64,000 nucleotides of DNA from Paractinoplanes tereljensis (GTDB taxonomy: Bacteria > Actinomycetota > Actinomycetes > Mycobacteriales > Micromonosporaceae). The translations under genes and the position numbers were made by a program. Location of the stretch: NCBI RefSeq assembly GCF_016862435.1, contig NZ_BOMY01000013.1:1-64000 (forward strand), given 5' to 3'. This document shows, piece by piece, positions 14,156-23,584 of this stretch (positions are counted from its first letter, which is position 1; each line of letters opens with the position of its first letter). The notes under the pieces are model-generated. The model searched no databases. It was not told where the DNA came from and saw only the letters and a list, made by a program, of their open reading frames with translations.

Positions 14156-16573
14156 CGGTGGGAGGTCCACGTCTGTCTCCAGCCGCTCGCCGGCCGCGAC
14201 CCGGGTCAGCGTCGGGTGCCCCTCGCCATAGGCCTTGACCAGCGCGGCGGTCGCCTGGTGCCGGGCTTCCTCGTCGCCGCCGTCGAGCACCGCGTTCCAC
14301 CCGCAGGCCAGCGTGTCGGGGTGTTCGGCGCCGCGCACCAGCTGGGACCGCTGCCAGGTGTCCGCTGCGATCTGCTGCGCCTCCTGCCGCTCGCCCAGCC
14401 CGAACAGGTCGGTCGCGTAACCATTGGCGCAGGCCAGCGTGAACGGGTGATCGGAGCCGACGCTGCGCCGCAGGCCGCCGAGTGCCTCCTGGTCGATCCG
14501 GCGGGCCTCGGCGTGCCGGCCGGTCGCCCGCACCACCCCGGCCAGCCCGGCCGAGGCGGCCAGCGTGAACGGGTGATCGTCGCCGAGCACCGAGTGATAG
14601 CGGATCACCGCGCGTTCGAGCAGCTCGTGGGCCCGGTCGAGATCGCCGCCGGCCCGGGCCGCGTTGGCCAGCGTGACCACCGCGGCGAGCGTCTCCACGT
14701 GCAGGTCGCCGAAGCGGCGGCGGGTCAGCGTCGCGGTGGTCTCGGCCAGGCCGAGTCCGTCGGCGAGCCCGCGCCGGCGGGCCGCCATGGCCGCGACCCG
14801 GCTCGCCCACAGCGCGAACGGGTGATCGTCGGGCACCGCGTCGCCGCGGACGGCGGCCAGCGCCTCGGTGGCACCGCTGTAGTCGCCCAGTCCGAACAGG
14901 TCGAACGCGAGCCCGGCCCGGGACGACAGGATCTCCGGGTGGCCGTCGGCCAGGATCGCCTGCCGCTGCCGGAGGGTCTGGGCGTCGATCGTGCGGGCGC
15001 CCCGGAAGTCACCGAGCAGGCGCAGGTCGGCGGCGAGGTTGTTGGCGCAGCGCAGCGCGGTCGGGAAGCCCTCGCCGAACAGCCGCCGGTAACGCACCAG
15101 GTTGTCGCCGTCGAGCTGGCGGGCCTGCTCGAAATGGCCGCGGATGCGCAGGTCGGCGCCGACGCTGTTGGCGGTGGCCAGGGTGGTCTCGTCGTCGCCG
15201 CCGAGCACCTCGCGCTGGGCGCGCAGGGTCTGCTCGTTGAGCACCCGCGCCTCGGCGCTGCGACCCACCGCGCGCAGCGCGTTGGCCAGGTGGAACGAGG
15301 CGAGCAGGGTCTGCTCGTCGTGCTCGCCGAGAGTCTCCCGCCAGCGGGCCACCGCGGCGGCGGCCAGCGCCCGGCTGGAGTCGTAGTCGCCGCCGGCGTA
15401 GTGGTAGCGCACCGCGTTGATCACCAGCTGGCGGATCTCCTCGGTGCTTGCCCCGAGCACGTCCGAGTGGATCAGGTGCGGGGTCAGCTCGGCGTACCGC
15501 GGGTGGCCGGTCGGGTCGTCCGGGTCGCCGGGATCGGCCGCGGCCAGCATGCCCCGGACCGTGGCCAGCAGGGTGCCGTGCCGCTCGGAACTGAGGCCCT
15601 GGCCGAGCATGCCGCGCACCAGCGGGTGCACGATCAGGTGTTCGCCGGGCGGGTCGAGTTCGGCCAGACCGTACCGGCCGATCAGGCGCAGCGCGGTCTT
15701 CAGCCGGCGCTCGATGCCGACCGTGCGGGCCAGCTCGACCGGCAGCGGCAGCATCCTCGCGCCCCACAGCAGCCGCCAGGAGACCGGCGCGCTGCCCAGG
15801 AAGGCGCAGAGCTCGAGCAGTTGGTAGGCGGCCGGGGCGTAACCGCGCAGCGCGTCGGCGGCCAGCCCCCAGGACACCCGGATCGGGGTGGGAAAGGCCA
15901 GCTCCGCGGCGAGCGCGTCGTACCGCGACAGGTAGTCGGCGACCGGCCAGCCGGTCGCCGCGCGGACCGCGGCGGAAAGATCGAGGGCCATCGGGACATC
16001 GGCGAGGCGGTCGGCCAGCAGCTCGGCGTCGGCCAGAGCCAGATCGGGGGTACGCCGCCGGAGCAGATCGACGCTGTCGGCCCGGTCGAACACGCCGATC
16101 GGCTCGGACTGGGCCACCTCGGCCGGCCAGCGCGGGTTGCGGCTGGTGATCAGCACGTGCCCGGCGCCACTGGGCAGGTAGGACTTGATCTCCTCGGGCC
16201 GGTTGGCGTCCTCGAAGACCACCAGCCAGTTGCGGAACGGCTCGCCCCGGCTCAGCGCGTCGCGCACCGCGGCCAGCGTGCGGTTCATGTCGCCGGTCTC
16301 GGCCAGCCCGAGTCGCTGGGCCAGGCCGATCAGCGCGGCCCGGGTGCCCGCCGACTGCTCGGCGGGGATCCACCACACCAGGTCGTACGTCTCGGCGTAG
16401 CGGTAGACATATTCCACCGCCAATTGGGTACGTCCAGTGCCGCCCAGTGGATGGTCCTCGCCGGGCAGCAGCACGACAGGTCCGGTCGCCAGCCGGCCCC
16501 GCAATCGGGCCAGAAGATCCTCGCGGCCCACGAAGCGGGGGTTACGCGGCGGCAGACCGCCCAGGATCGGCAC
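14150..16573 (-). CDS. fxsT: FxsT-like NB-ARC/tetratricopeptide repeat protein
   Basis: The GTG at 16573, six bases after GAGGAG, gives 807 aa beginning VPILGGLPPRNPRFVGREDLL, the usual opening of FxSxx-system TPR proteins. An NB-ARC-like ATPase region follows (about residues 15-330). Its P-loop reads LGGTGRTQLA, with Arg (about residue 48) where Lys is expected. The C-terminal half (about 400-800) is a run of TPR_10/12-type repeats (ARVLNEQTLRAQREVLG, HPFTLAASAGLAGV). These proteins are thought to recognise or act with the FxsA peptide. The gene lies convergent to the peptide and enzyme genes. Confidence 0.85.
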   Translation of the reverse strand: MPILGGLPPRNPRFVGREDLLARLRGRLATGPVVLLPGEDHPLGGTGRTQLAVEYVYRYAETYDLVWWIPAEQSAGTRAALIGLAQRLGLAETGDMNRTLAAVRDALSRGEPFRNWLVVFEDANRPEEIKSYLPSGAGHVLITSRNPRWPAEVAQSEPIGVFDRADSVDLLRRRTPDLALADAELLADRLADVPMALDLSAAVRAATGWPVADYLSRYDALAAELAFPTPIRVSWGLAADALRGYAPAAYQLLELCAFLGSAPVSWRLLWGARMLPLPVELARTVGIERRLKTALRLIGRYGLAELDPPGEHLIVHPLVRGMLGQGLSSERHGTLLATVRGMLAAADPGDPDDPTGHPRYAELTPHLIHSDVLGASTEEIRQLVINAVRYHYAGGDYDSSRALAAAAVARWRETLGEHDEQTLLASFHLANALRAVGRSAEARVLNEQTLRAQREVLGGDDETTLATANSVGADLRIRGHFEQARQLDGDNLVRYRRLFGEGFPTALRCANNLAADLRLLGDFRGARTIDAQTLRQRQAILADGHPEILSSRAGLAFDLFGLGDYSGATEALAAVRGDAVPDDHPFALWASRVAAMAARRRGLADGLGLAETTATLTRRRFGDLHVETLAAVVTLANAARAGGDLDRAHELLERAVIRYHSVLGDDHPFTLAASAGLAGVVRATGRHAEARRIDQEALGGLRRSVGSDHPFTLACANGYATDLFGLGERQEAQQIAADTWQRSQLVRGAEHPDTLACGWNAVLDGGDEEARHQATAALVKAYGEGHPTLTRVAAGERLETDVDLPPL

Positions 16574-16646
16574 ACCACGCTCCTCACGTGTTTGGTGATG
16601 CCGATTACCGTACGTGGAACCATGACGACTGTGGAAGAAGGACCCG

Positions 16647-16964
16647 TTGCCTGACGAGATCGTGACGAATCTCGACCGTGACGCGGGCACCACCACCGTG
16701 GCCCTTCAGGGCGAGGTCGACGTGCTCACCGTCGACCAGGTGCGGGTGGCCCTGGAGGAGGCGCTGGCCGTCCGACCTCGGGAGATCGTGGTCGAACTGC
16801 GCGACCTCAGCTTCATCGACTCGACCGGCCTGGGCGCGCTGATCTTCGGATTTCAGCGCGCCCGGGACGCGGGCATCCGATTCCGGCTGGCTCACCCGAG
16901 TCGGCCGGTGCACCAGATCCTGATGCTGAGCGGCCTGCTCGAGGTCGTGGAAGTCACGCTTTAG
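16647..16964 (+). CDS. STAS-domain anti-sigma factor antagonist
   Basis: A 105-aa single STAS domain starting at TTG 16647 behind GAAGAAGGA. The phosphorylation motif LSFIDSTGLGALI places the target serine at residue 59. In partner-switching systems the unphosphorylated form binds an anti-sigma kinase and frees a sigma factor; SpoIIE-type phosphatases such as the one at 5843-7651 reverse the phosphorylation. No anti-sigma kinase or sigma gene is adjacent. The end overlaps the convergent MFS gene by 11 bases. Confidence 0.9.
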   Translation: MPDEIVTNLDRDAGTTTVALQGEVDVLTVDQVRVALEEALAVRPREIVVELRDLSFIDSTGLGALIFGFQRARDAGIRFRLAHPSRPVHQILMLSGLLEVVEVTL

Positions 16965-18246
16965 ATACCACCGGCGCCAGTCCGATGCCCGGCGCGATCG
17001 GCTTGAGCCGCTTTCCGGCGAACAGCATCAGGCTGAGCAGACTGGCCAGGATGGCGAGCGCCCCGGCGCCGTACCAGGCCGCGTTGTAGGTGCCGAGCTG
17101 GTCGCGGAGCAGGCCGGCGGTGGTGGCCGCGGCGGCCGCGCCGAACTGGTGCGAGGCGAAGACCCAGCCGAAGACGACCGGCCCGGAGGCACCGAAGTAC
17201 TCCCGGCAGAGGGTCACCGTCGGCGGCACGGTGGCCACCCAGTCGAGGCCGTAGAACAGGATGAAGACCACCATGCTGGGGTGCGCGGTGGCCGCGAACA
17301 GCGACGGCAGCACCAGCAGCGACAGCCCCCGGCCGAAGTAGTACACGCCGAGCAGCACCCGGCTGTCGACCCGGTCGGTGAGCCAGCCGGAGACGATGGT
17401 GCCGGCGATGTCGAAGAACCCGACCAGGGCGAGCAGGCCGGCCGCGGTGGTCTCGGCCATCCCGTGGTCGTGCGCGGCCGGGATGAAGTGGGTGCCGACC
17501 AGGCCGTTGGTGGTGGCGCCGCAGATCGCGAAGCCGCCGGCCAGCAGCCAGAACGGCCGGGTCTTGGCGGCCTGCCTGAGCGCCCGCAGCGCGGTGCGGG
17601 CCGCGCCGGCCGGGGCGATCGGCTTGGGTTCCTCAAATTCGCCGCCGAGGGCGCCGAGGCCGAGCTCGGCCGGGTGGTCCCGCAGCTTCCACCCCACCAG
17701 GGGTACGACGAGCAGCGCCACCCCGGCCACGGTCAGCGCCGCCACCCGCCAGCCCTGGCTCTCGGTGAGCCGGGCCAGGACCGGCAGGAAGACCAGGTTG
17801 CCGGCCGCGCCGCCGGCCGTGAGCACGCCGGTGACCAGGCCGCGGTGCTTGACGAACCAGCGGTTGGTGATGACCGCGACGAAGCCGAGCGCCATCGAGC
17901 CGGTACCCAGCCCGACCAGCACGCCCCAGCAGAGGATCAGCTGCCAGCTCTGGTGCATGAAGACGGTGAGGCCGGAGCCGGCCGACACCAGCACGAGCGC
18001 CACCATGATCACTCGACGGATGCCGAACTTCTCCATGAGCGCGGCCGCGAACGGCGCGGTCAGGCCGTAGAGCAGCAGGTTCACCGAGACGGCGGCCGAG
18101 ATCGTGCCGAGCGACCAGCCGAACTCGTCGTGCAGCGGGCGGATCATGACGGACGGGGTGGCCCGGAAACCCGCCGCGCCGACCAGGGCGACGAAGGCGA
18201 TCACGGCGACGAACCAGGCCGGGTGAATGCGGTACGACTTCTGCAC
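16954..18246 (-). CDS. MFS transporter
   Basis: A 430-aa membrane protein with about 12 hydrophobic segments and the major facilitator layout, including a conserved loop between segments 2 and 3 (AALMEKFGIRRVIM) and its counterpart in the second half (SGWLTDRVDSRVLL). The overall pattern resembles the monocarboxylate/OFA-type branch (HPAWFVAVIAF, VITNRWFVKHRGLVTGV). The substrate cannot be read. It diverges from the GlxA-type regulator at 18300, which is its likely controller. Confidence 0.85.
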   Translation of the reverse strand: MQKSYRIHPAWFVAVIAFVALVGAAGFRATPSVMIRPLHDEFGWSLGTISAAVSVNLLLYGLTAPFAAALMEKFGIRRVIMVALVLVSAGSGLTVFMHQSWQLILCWGVLVGLGTGSMALGFVAVITNRWFVKHRGLVTGVLTAGGAAGNLVFLPVLARLTESQGWRVAALTVAGVALLVVPLVGWKLRDHPAELGLGALGGEFEEPKPIAPAGAARTALRALRQAAKTRPFWLLAGGFAICGATTNGLVGTHFIPAAHDHGMAETTAAGLLALVGFFDIAGTIVSGWLTDRVDSRVLLGVYYFGRGLSLLVLPSLFAATAHPSMVVFILFYGLDWVATVPPTVTLCREYFGASGPVVFGWVFASHQFGAAAAATTAGLLRDQLGTYNAAWYGAGALAILASLLSLMLFAGKRLKPIAPGIGLAPVVSKA

Positions 18247-18299
18247 GCTTCAGATCCTGGATTGTCGCGGCCGTTCAGGCGAGTGGCCGGAAGGCCATC

Positions 18300-19280
18300 A
18301 TGCGCAAGAATTGGGCCATGCAACATCTGATCGCCGAATTGGTGCTCGACGGCGTGGTCGGCTTCGACCTCGGCACGCCCCCGCAGGTATTCAACGCCGC
18401 CCGGCGCTCCGACCACGACCGTTTTTACCGGGTGCACGTGTGCGGTCCCGGCCCGGTGCGCAGCACCGGCGGGTTCACCGTGGTGCCCGACTACGGCCTC
18501 GAGGAGCTGGCGAGAGCCGACACCGTGATCGTCCCGGGCATCGGCCGGGGCGGCCCGCTCACCGACGGCACCCTCGACCCGGCGGTTCGCGAGGCCCTGG
18601 TCGCCGCGCACGAGCGCGGCGCCCGGATCGTCTCGATCTGCACCGGAGCCTCGGTGCTGGCCGCCGCCGGCCTGCTCGACGGCCGCCCGGCCGCCACCCA
18701 CTGGGCCTGGGCCGGCGAGATCGCTCCGCTCTATCCGCAGGTCAAGTGGAACTTCGACGTCCTGTTCGTGGACGACGGCGACATCCTCACCTCGGCCGGG
18801 GTCGGCGCCGGTATCGACCTCTGCCTGCACATCGTGCGCACCGACCACGGGCAGGAAGCGGCCAACCGGGCCGCCCGCCGATGTGTGGTGCCGCCGTTCC
18901 GGGAGGGCGGCCAGGCCCAGTACATCGAGCGGCCGGTGCCGCAGAGCGCAGGCATCGGCACCGAGCCGACCCGCAACTGGGCGCTCGATCGGCTCGCCGA
19001 CCCGGTCAGCCTGGAGGACATGGCCGCGCACGCCCGGATGAGCGTGCGCACCTTCACCCGGCGCTTCCGGGAGGAGACCGGGGTGAGCCCGCGCCAGTGG
19101 TTGCTGCGCCAGCGGGTGTCTCACGCTCAGCTTCTGCTCGAGTCGACCGATCTGGGTATCGAAACGGTTGCCCGCCGATCCGGCCTGGGCAGCGGCACGG
19201 CGCTGCGCCAGCACATGCAGGCGTCGATCGGGGTGGCGCCGAGCGCGTACCGGAAGACCTTCCGGCCGGTCACTCAGTAA
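18300..19280 (+). CDS. GlxA-type AraC-family transcription regulator
   Basis: The N-terminal DJ-1/PfpI-like amidotransferase fold (about residues 8-190) includes the nucleophile-elbow-like ICTGASVLAAAGLLDGR and THWAWAGE. A C-terminal AraC double helix-turn-helix follows (about 220-325: MAAHARMSVRTFTRRFREETG and SRFGLG-like RRSGLGSGTALRQH). It is a typical GlxA regulator. ATG 18300 and ATG 18318 are both possible starts. Divergent placement suggests it controls the MFS transporter. Confidence 0.88.
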   Translation: MRKNWAMQHLIAELVLDGVVGFDLGTPPQVFNAARRSDHDRFYRVHVCGPGPVRSTGGFTVVPDYGLEELARADTVIVPGIGRGGPLTDGTLDPAVREALVAAHERGARIVSICTGASVLAAAGLLDGRPAATHWAWAGEIAPLYPQVKWNFDVLFVDDGDILTSAGVGAGIDLCLHIVRTDHGQEAANRAARRCVVPPFREGGQAQYIERPVPQSAGIGTEPTRNWALDRLADPVSLEDMAAHARMSVRTFTRRFREETGVSPRQWLLRQRVSHAQLLLESTDLGIETVARRSGLGSGTALRQHMQASIGVAPSAYRKTFRPVTQ

Positions 19281-19335
19281 TACGCCTCGACGTCCGATGT
19301 GAGAGACAAGACCGAATTGTCTCCCTGAGGATGTA

Positions 19336-20997
19336 ATGGACCAGACGTTCCGCCCGCTGCTTGAAGCGCTCAAGCAGATCGGCGTCGATGCGCAGGCCGT
19401 CGACGCGGCCGCCCAAGAGGCGCAGCGCAGCGGGCGCTCGGTCCGTGCCGTCCTGATCAACGACCAGGTCGTCACCGAGGAGCAACTCACCGCGGCGGCC
19501 GCGGCCGCCTTCGGCATCAACACGATCGACCTGGTCAGCTTCACTCCCGACCCGCAGGCGCTCAAGCGCATCCCGATGTCGGTGGTGCTGCGGCACCGGG
19601 TGATCGGTCTGTCGATCAACGACGGCGAGTTGGTCGTCGGTGTCACCGACCCCGGCGACGTGGTGGCCCTGGACGACGTCCGGGCGGCCACCGGCATGAC
19701 CGTGCGGCCGGCCGTGGTGGCCCGCTCCGAGGTCCGCCGGATCATCGAGAAGCTGCAGCGCGAGTCCAGTGACCTGGGCGATCTGGTCGACGAGGCCGAG
19801 GACACGGCGATGTCCGCCCAGGCGGCCGGCGTCGACGACGCGCCGATCGTGCGGTACGTGAACAACCTGATCGAGCAGGCGGTCATGAACCGCGCCTCCG
19901 ACCTGCATCTGGAGCCGACCGAGGACGAGATGCGGGTCCGCTACCGGATCGACGGCGTGCTGCACGAGGTGGACATCGTGCCGCGCGGCGTGATGGCCGC
20001 CCTGATCTCGCGCATCAAGATCATGTCGGGCGTCGACATCACCGAGCGGCGGATCCCGCAGAACGGCCGGATCACCGCGCTGATCCGCGATCGGCCGGTC
20101 GACCTGCGTACCGCCACGCTGCCCACGGTGTGGGGCGAGAAGATCGTGCTGCGGGTGCTGGACACCGGCGGCATCGACCTGGACATGAACAAGCTGGGCT
20201 TCACCCAGCACAACCTCAGCCGGTTCGCCGAGTCGTTCACCAAGCCGCACGGCATGGTGCTGGTCACCGGGCCGACCGGGTCCGGCAAGTCGACCACGCT
20301 GTACGCGACGCTGGGCCGGATCAGCAAGCCGGAAGTCAACGTGATCACGGTCGAGGACCCGGTCGAGTACCGCCTGCGCGGGGTCAACCAGGTGCAGGTG
20401 AACGCGAAGGCCGGGCTGACCTTCGCGGCCGTGCTGCCGGCCATTCTGCGGTCCGACCCGGACGTGGTGCTGATCGGTGAGATCCGGGACAGCCACACCG
20501 CGCAGATCGCGGTCGAGGCCTCGCTGACCGGCCACCTCGTGCTCTCCACCCTGCACACCAACGACGCGCCCGGCGCGGTCACCCGGCTCACCGAGATGGG
20601 CATCGAGCCGTTCCTGGTCGGGTCGTCGCTGGACTGCGTGCTCGCCCAGCGACTCTCCCGGCGACTCTGCGACTGGTGCAAGGAGGCCTACACGCCGACC
20701 GAGGAGGAGCTGATCGGAGCCCGATGGCCGTTCGAGGACCTGGTCGTACCGGAGGCGCTGTACCGGCCGAAGGGCTGCCGCAACTGCGCCAACACCGGGT
20801 ACCGCGGCCGGATCGCGATCCACGAGGTCATGCCGATCTCACCGGAGATCGAGTCGCTGACCATCCGCCGGGCCTCCTCCAACGAGATCCGCGAGGTCGC
20901 CCTCGACCAGGGCATGTACGACCTGCGGGCGGACGGCCTGGCCAAGGCGTCCGGCGGCCTCACCTCGGTGCGCGAGATCTCCCGGGTCGCCATCTGA
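19336..20997 (+). CDS. pilB: Type IV pilus assembly ATPase PilB
   Basis: A 553-aa GspE/PilB-family extension motor. The N-terminal MshEN/T2SSE_N domain (about residues 1-150) is followed by the ATPase core with Walker A GPTGSGKSTTLYA (about 312-324), the ITVEDPVEY Asp box, a Walker B region (DVVLIGEIRD) and a His box (STLHTNDA). The zinc site is C-DWC ... CRNC (about residues 445-484). It starts at ATG 19336 after GAGGA and is first in an eight-gene plus-strand pilus operon. Confidence 0.95.
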   Translation: MDQTFRPLLEALKQIGVDAQAVDAAAQEAQRSGRSVRAVLINDQVVTEEQLTAAAAAAFGINTIDLVSFTPDPQALKRIPMSVVLRHRVIGLSINDGELVVGVTDPGDVVALDDVRAATGMTVRPAVVARSEVRRIIEKLQRESSDLGDLVDEAEDTAMSAQAAGVDDAPIVRYVNNLIEQAVMNRASDLHLEPTEDEMRVRYRIDGVLHEVDIVPRGVMAALISRIKIMSGVDITERRIPQNGRITALIRDRPVDLRTATLPTVWGEKIVLRVLDTGGIDLDMNKLGFTQHNLSRFAESFTKPHGMVLVTGPTGSGKSTTLYATLGRISKPEVNVITVEDPVEYRLRGVNQVQVNAKAGLTFAAVLPAILRSDPDVVLIGEIRDSHTAQIAVEASLTGHLVLSTLHTNDAPGAVTRLTEMGIEPFLVGSSLDCVLAQRLSRRLCDWCKEAYTPTEEELIGARWPFEDLVVPEALYRPKGCRNCANTGYRGRIAIHEVMPISPEIESLTIRRASSNEIREVALDQGMYDLRADGLAKASGGLTSVREISRVAI

Positions 20998-21118
20998 GGG
21001 GGCACCTTAACGGACTTCGACCTAATTAGCACGATTCTTGTGAAATGCCTCCTAAAGGCAACCGAGCCGGTGCCGAATTTAGAAGGCATCAGGATTCCGC
21101 GAACAGATAGCCGGTGCG
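20998..21118. other. Gap between pilB and pilT
   Basis: About 120 AT-richer bases inside the pilus operon, the largest gap in it. It holds a short TGCC/GGCA hairpin near 21046-21060. It could carry an internal promoter or processing site, letting pilT be expressed apart from pilB. No small gene is seen. Confidence 0.35.
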
Positions 21119-22255
21119 ATGAACACGACCGATCAATCGGTGACGCAGCAGGCGGCGCCGGTGGCGCCGCCCGCCTCCACGTCGGGCGATCTGGCCGTGC
21201 TCAACCAGATGCTGGTCACCCTGGTCGAGTCGAAGGGCTCCGACCTGCACCTGACCGTCGGCACCCCGCCGATGATCCGGGTGCACGGCTCGCTGCGCCC
21301 GCTGCCCGGTTACGGCAACCTCAACTCCTCGGACACCGCGCTGCTGGCCCGGGCGGCGATCACGGCCGAGCAGTGGCAGACGTTCCAGAACAAGCAGGAG
21401 CTCGACTTCGCGCACAGCATCGTCGGCGTCTCCCGTTTCCGCGGCAACCTCTACGTGCAGCGCAACTCGTGCGGCGCCGTCTTCCGGGCCATCCCGCACG
21501 AGATCAAGCCGCTGGACGAGCTGGGCATGCCGGACTCGGTGACCCGCTTCGCCCACCTGCCCCGCGGCCTGGTGCTGGTCACCGGCCCGACCGGCTCCGG
21601 CAAGACCACCACCCTCGCCTCGGTCCTGGACCTCGCCAACCGCAGCCGCGCCGCGCACATCATCACCATCGAGGACCCCATCGAGTTCCTCCACCCGCAC
21701 AAGCGCAGCGTGGTGAACCAGCGCGAGGTGGGCTCGGACACCGAGGACTTCGCCAGCGCGCTCAAGCACGCGCTGCGGCAGGACCCGGACATCATCCTGG
21801 TCGGCGAGCTGCGTGACCTGGAGACCACGTCGACCGCGCTGACCGCGGCCGAGACCGGCCACCTGGTGCTGGCCACCCTGCACACGCAGAGCGCCACCCA
21901 GACCATCGACCGGGTCATCGACATCTTCCCCCCGCATCAGCAGCTGCAGATCCGGGCCCAGCTGGCCGCGTCCCTGCAGGGCGTGGTCACCCAGGCCCTG
22001 GCCCCGAAGGCGGACGGCAAGGGCCGGGTGGCGATCGTCGAGATCCTCACCGCGACCCCGGCCATCCGCAGCCTGATCCGCGAGGGCAAGTCACACCAGA
22101 TTCCCTCGTTCATGCAGGCCGGCGGGAGCGAGGGAATGCTCGCCTTCGACCAGCACCTGGCCGAGAAGGTGCGGGAGGGCGTGGTGACCTTGCAGGTCGC
22201 CCTCGAGCTCTGCCATTCGCAGGAGGAACTCAAGCGACTCATCGGCCGGATGTGA
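21119..22255 (+). CDS. pilT: Type IV pilus retraction ATPase PilT
   Basis: A 378-aa PilT. It has the N-terminal PAS-like region (SKGSDLHLTVGTPPMIRVHG), Walker A GPTGSGKTTTL (about residues 156-166), the Asp box IITIEDPIE, Walker B DIILVGELRD and the His box ATLHTQSA. The C-terminal PAIRSLIREGK segment matches the AIRNLIRE motif required for retraction in PilT, which separates it from PilB. A Pro/Ala-rich N-terminal extension of about 20 residues precedes the core. A retraction motor implies twitching, DNA uptake or surface sensing. Confidence 0.95.
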   Translation: MNTTDQSVTQQAAPVAPPASTSGDLAVLNQMLVTLVESKGSDLHLTVGTPPMIRVHGSLRPLPGYGNLNSSDTALLARAAITAEQWQTFQNKQELDFAHSIVGVSRFRGNLYVQRNSCGAVFRAIPHEIKPLDELGMPDSVTRFAHLPRGLVLVTGPTGSGKTTTLASVLDLANRSRAAHIITIEDPIEFLHPHKRSVVNQREVGSDTEDFASALKHALRQDPDIILVGELRDLETTSTALTAAETGHLVLATLHTQSATQTIDRVIDIFPPHQQLQIRAQLAASLQGVVTQALAPKADGKGRVAIVEILTATPAIRSLIREGKSHQIPSFMQAGGSEGMLAFDQHLAEKVREGVVTLQVALELCHSQEELKRLIGRM

Positions 22256-22259
22256 TGGC

Positions 22260-23492
22260 ATGCCCACGACCAAGACGTTCCACTACAACAGCATCGACGC
22301 CGCCGGGCGCAAGTCCAAGGGCACCGTCGAGGCCCCCAACGAGGCCGCGGCGACGCAGACACTGCGCCAGCGTGGCGAGGTGCCGCTCGAGGTCACCGAG
22401 GCCGGCCAGGGCCTGAACCGGGATCTGAAGATCCCCGGCCTGGGCGGCCGGACCACCCTCAAGGACCTGGCGGTCTTCTCCCGCCAGTTCGCCACGATGA
22501 CCGCGTCCGGCATGTCGCTGCTGCGATCGCTGGCGATCCTGGAGGAACAGACCTCGTCACCGCCGCTGCGGAAGGCGCTCGGCGAGGTCCGCACCGACGT
22601 GTCCGGTGGTGTCTCGCTCTCCGCGTCGATGGCCAAGCACGAGAAGGTCTTCCCACGCCTGATGATCGCGATGGTCCGGGCCGGCGAGACCGGCGGCATG
22701 ATCGACCGCGCGCTGGAGCAGATCGCGGACAGCCTGGAGAAGGACACCGCGCTCCGCGGCAAGATCAAGGGCGCGCTGACCTACCCGGCGATCGTGCTGA
22801 GCTTCACGTTCGTACTGATCGCGGCGGTCTTGATCTTCATCGTTCCGATCTTCGAGGCGATGTTCAAGAGCCTTGGCGGCCAGCTGCCGGCGATCACCCA
22901 GTTCCTGGTCGACGCGAGCCACAACATGTGGTGGATCGGGCCGTTGATCATCATCCTGCTCGTCGGCGGCACGGCCGCTTACAAGCATCAGGCGCGCACC
23001 AGTGCCGACTTCCGGCTGGCCGTGGACAAGCTGAAGGTGCGGGCGCCGGTCTTCGGCTCGCTGTTCCAGAAACTGGCCATGAGCCGCTTCTCGCGCAACC
23101 TGGGCCTGCTGCTGAACGTCGGCGTGCCGGTGATGCAGGCGCTGGCCGTGGTCGGCGAGACGACCGGCAACGAGGTCATCAACGTCGCGATGAAGGACAT
23201 CCAGGCGGCCGTGCGGGACGGCCAGCCCATGTCGTCCGCCATGCGGCACCACAAGATCTTTCCCACGATGGTCACCCAGATGGTCGAGGTTGGTGAGGAA
23301 AGCGGTCAGATCAGTCAGATGCTCGACAAAGTCGCCGATTTCTACGACAGGGAAGTCGACAGCGCCGCCGAATCCCTGACCGCCTCCATCGAACCGATCA
23401 TGGTCCTCGTCATGGGTGCGGTGGTGGGCGGAATGGTGGTCTGTCTGTACCTCCCGATGTTCACGATCTACCAGAACATCCAGTCCAACTGA
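22260..23492 (+). CDS. pilC: Type IV pilus inner-membrane platform protein PilC
   Basis: A 410-aa GspF/PilC protein starting four bases after pilT. It has two homologous cytoplasmic domains (about residues 70-190 and 270-400), each with a FSRQFATMTASGMSLLRSL-type or FSRNLGLLLNVGVPVMQAL-type signature, separated by membrane helices near 165-240, with a final C-terminal helix (PIMVLVMGAVVGGMVVCLYLPMF). It anchors the motors and the pilin assembly platform. Confidence 0.95.
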   Translation: MPTTKTFHYNSIDAAGRKSKGTVEAPNEAAATQTLRQRGEVPLEVTEAGQGLNRDLKIPGLGGRTTLKDLAVFSRQFATMTASGMSLLRSLAILEEQTSSPPLRKALGEVRTDVSGGVSLSASMAKHEKVFPRLMIAMVRAGETGGMIDRALEQIADSLEKDTALRGKIKGALTYPAIVLSFTFVLIAAVLIFIVPIFEAMFKSLGGQLPAITQFLVDASHNMWWIGPLIIILLVGGTAAYKHQARTSADFRLAVDKLKVRAPVFGSLFQKLAMSRFSRNLGLLLNVGVPVMQALAVVGETTGNEVINVAMKDIQAAVRDGQPMSSAMRHHKIFPTMVTQMVEVGEESGQISQMLDKVADFYDREVDSAAESLTASIEPIMVLVMGAVVGGMVVCLYLPMFTIYQNIQSN

Positions 23493-23584
23493 GCTCTCAA
23501 GTACGTGCGCAAACGACCGATTTTGGCAGGCCGTAAGGCCGCACACCCCTTCCCCGCACTCCTGAACCAGAGAGGCACCCCCAC
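23493..23584. promoter_or_regulatory. Leader of pilin gene
   Basis: A 92-base gap before pilA containing GGCAGGCCGTAAGGCCGC, a small hairpin, and a purine-rich AGAGAGGC ribosome site. Major pilin genes often have their own promoter, which could sit here; the hexamers are not clear. Confidence 0.35.

Noticed and set aside
14216..16654. 812-aa plus-strand open frame
   Set aside because: It is the shadow of the FxsT-like gene; the minus-strand frame has NB-ARC and TPR motifs and a perfect ribosome site.
18201..19886. 561-aa minus-strand open frame
   Set aside because: It runs antisense through the GlxA-type regulator and the start of pilB, both of which have clear domains.
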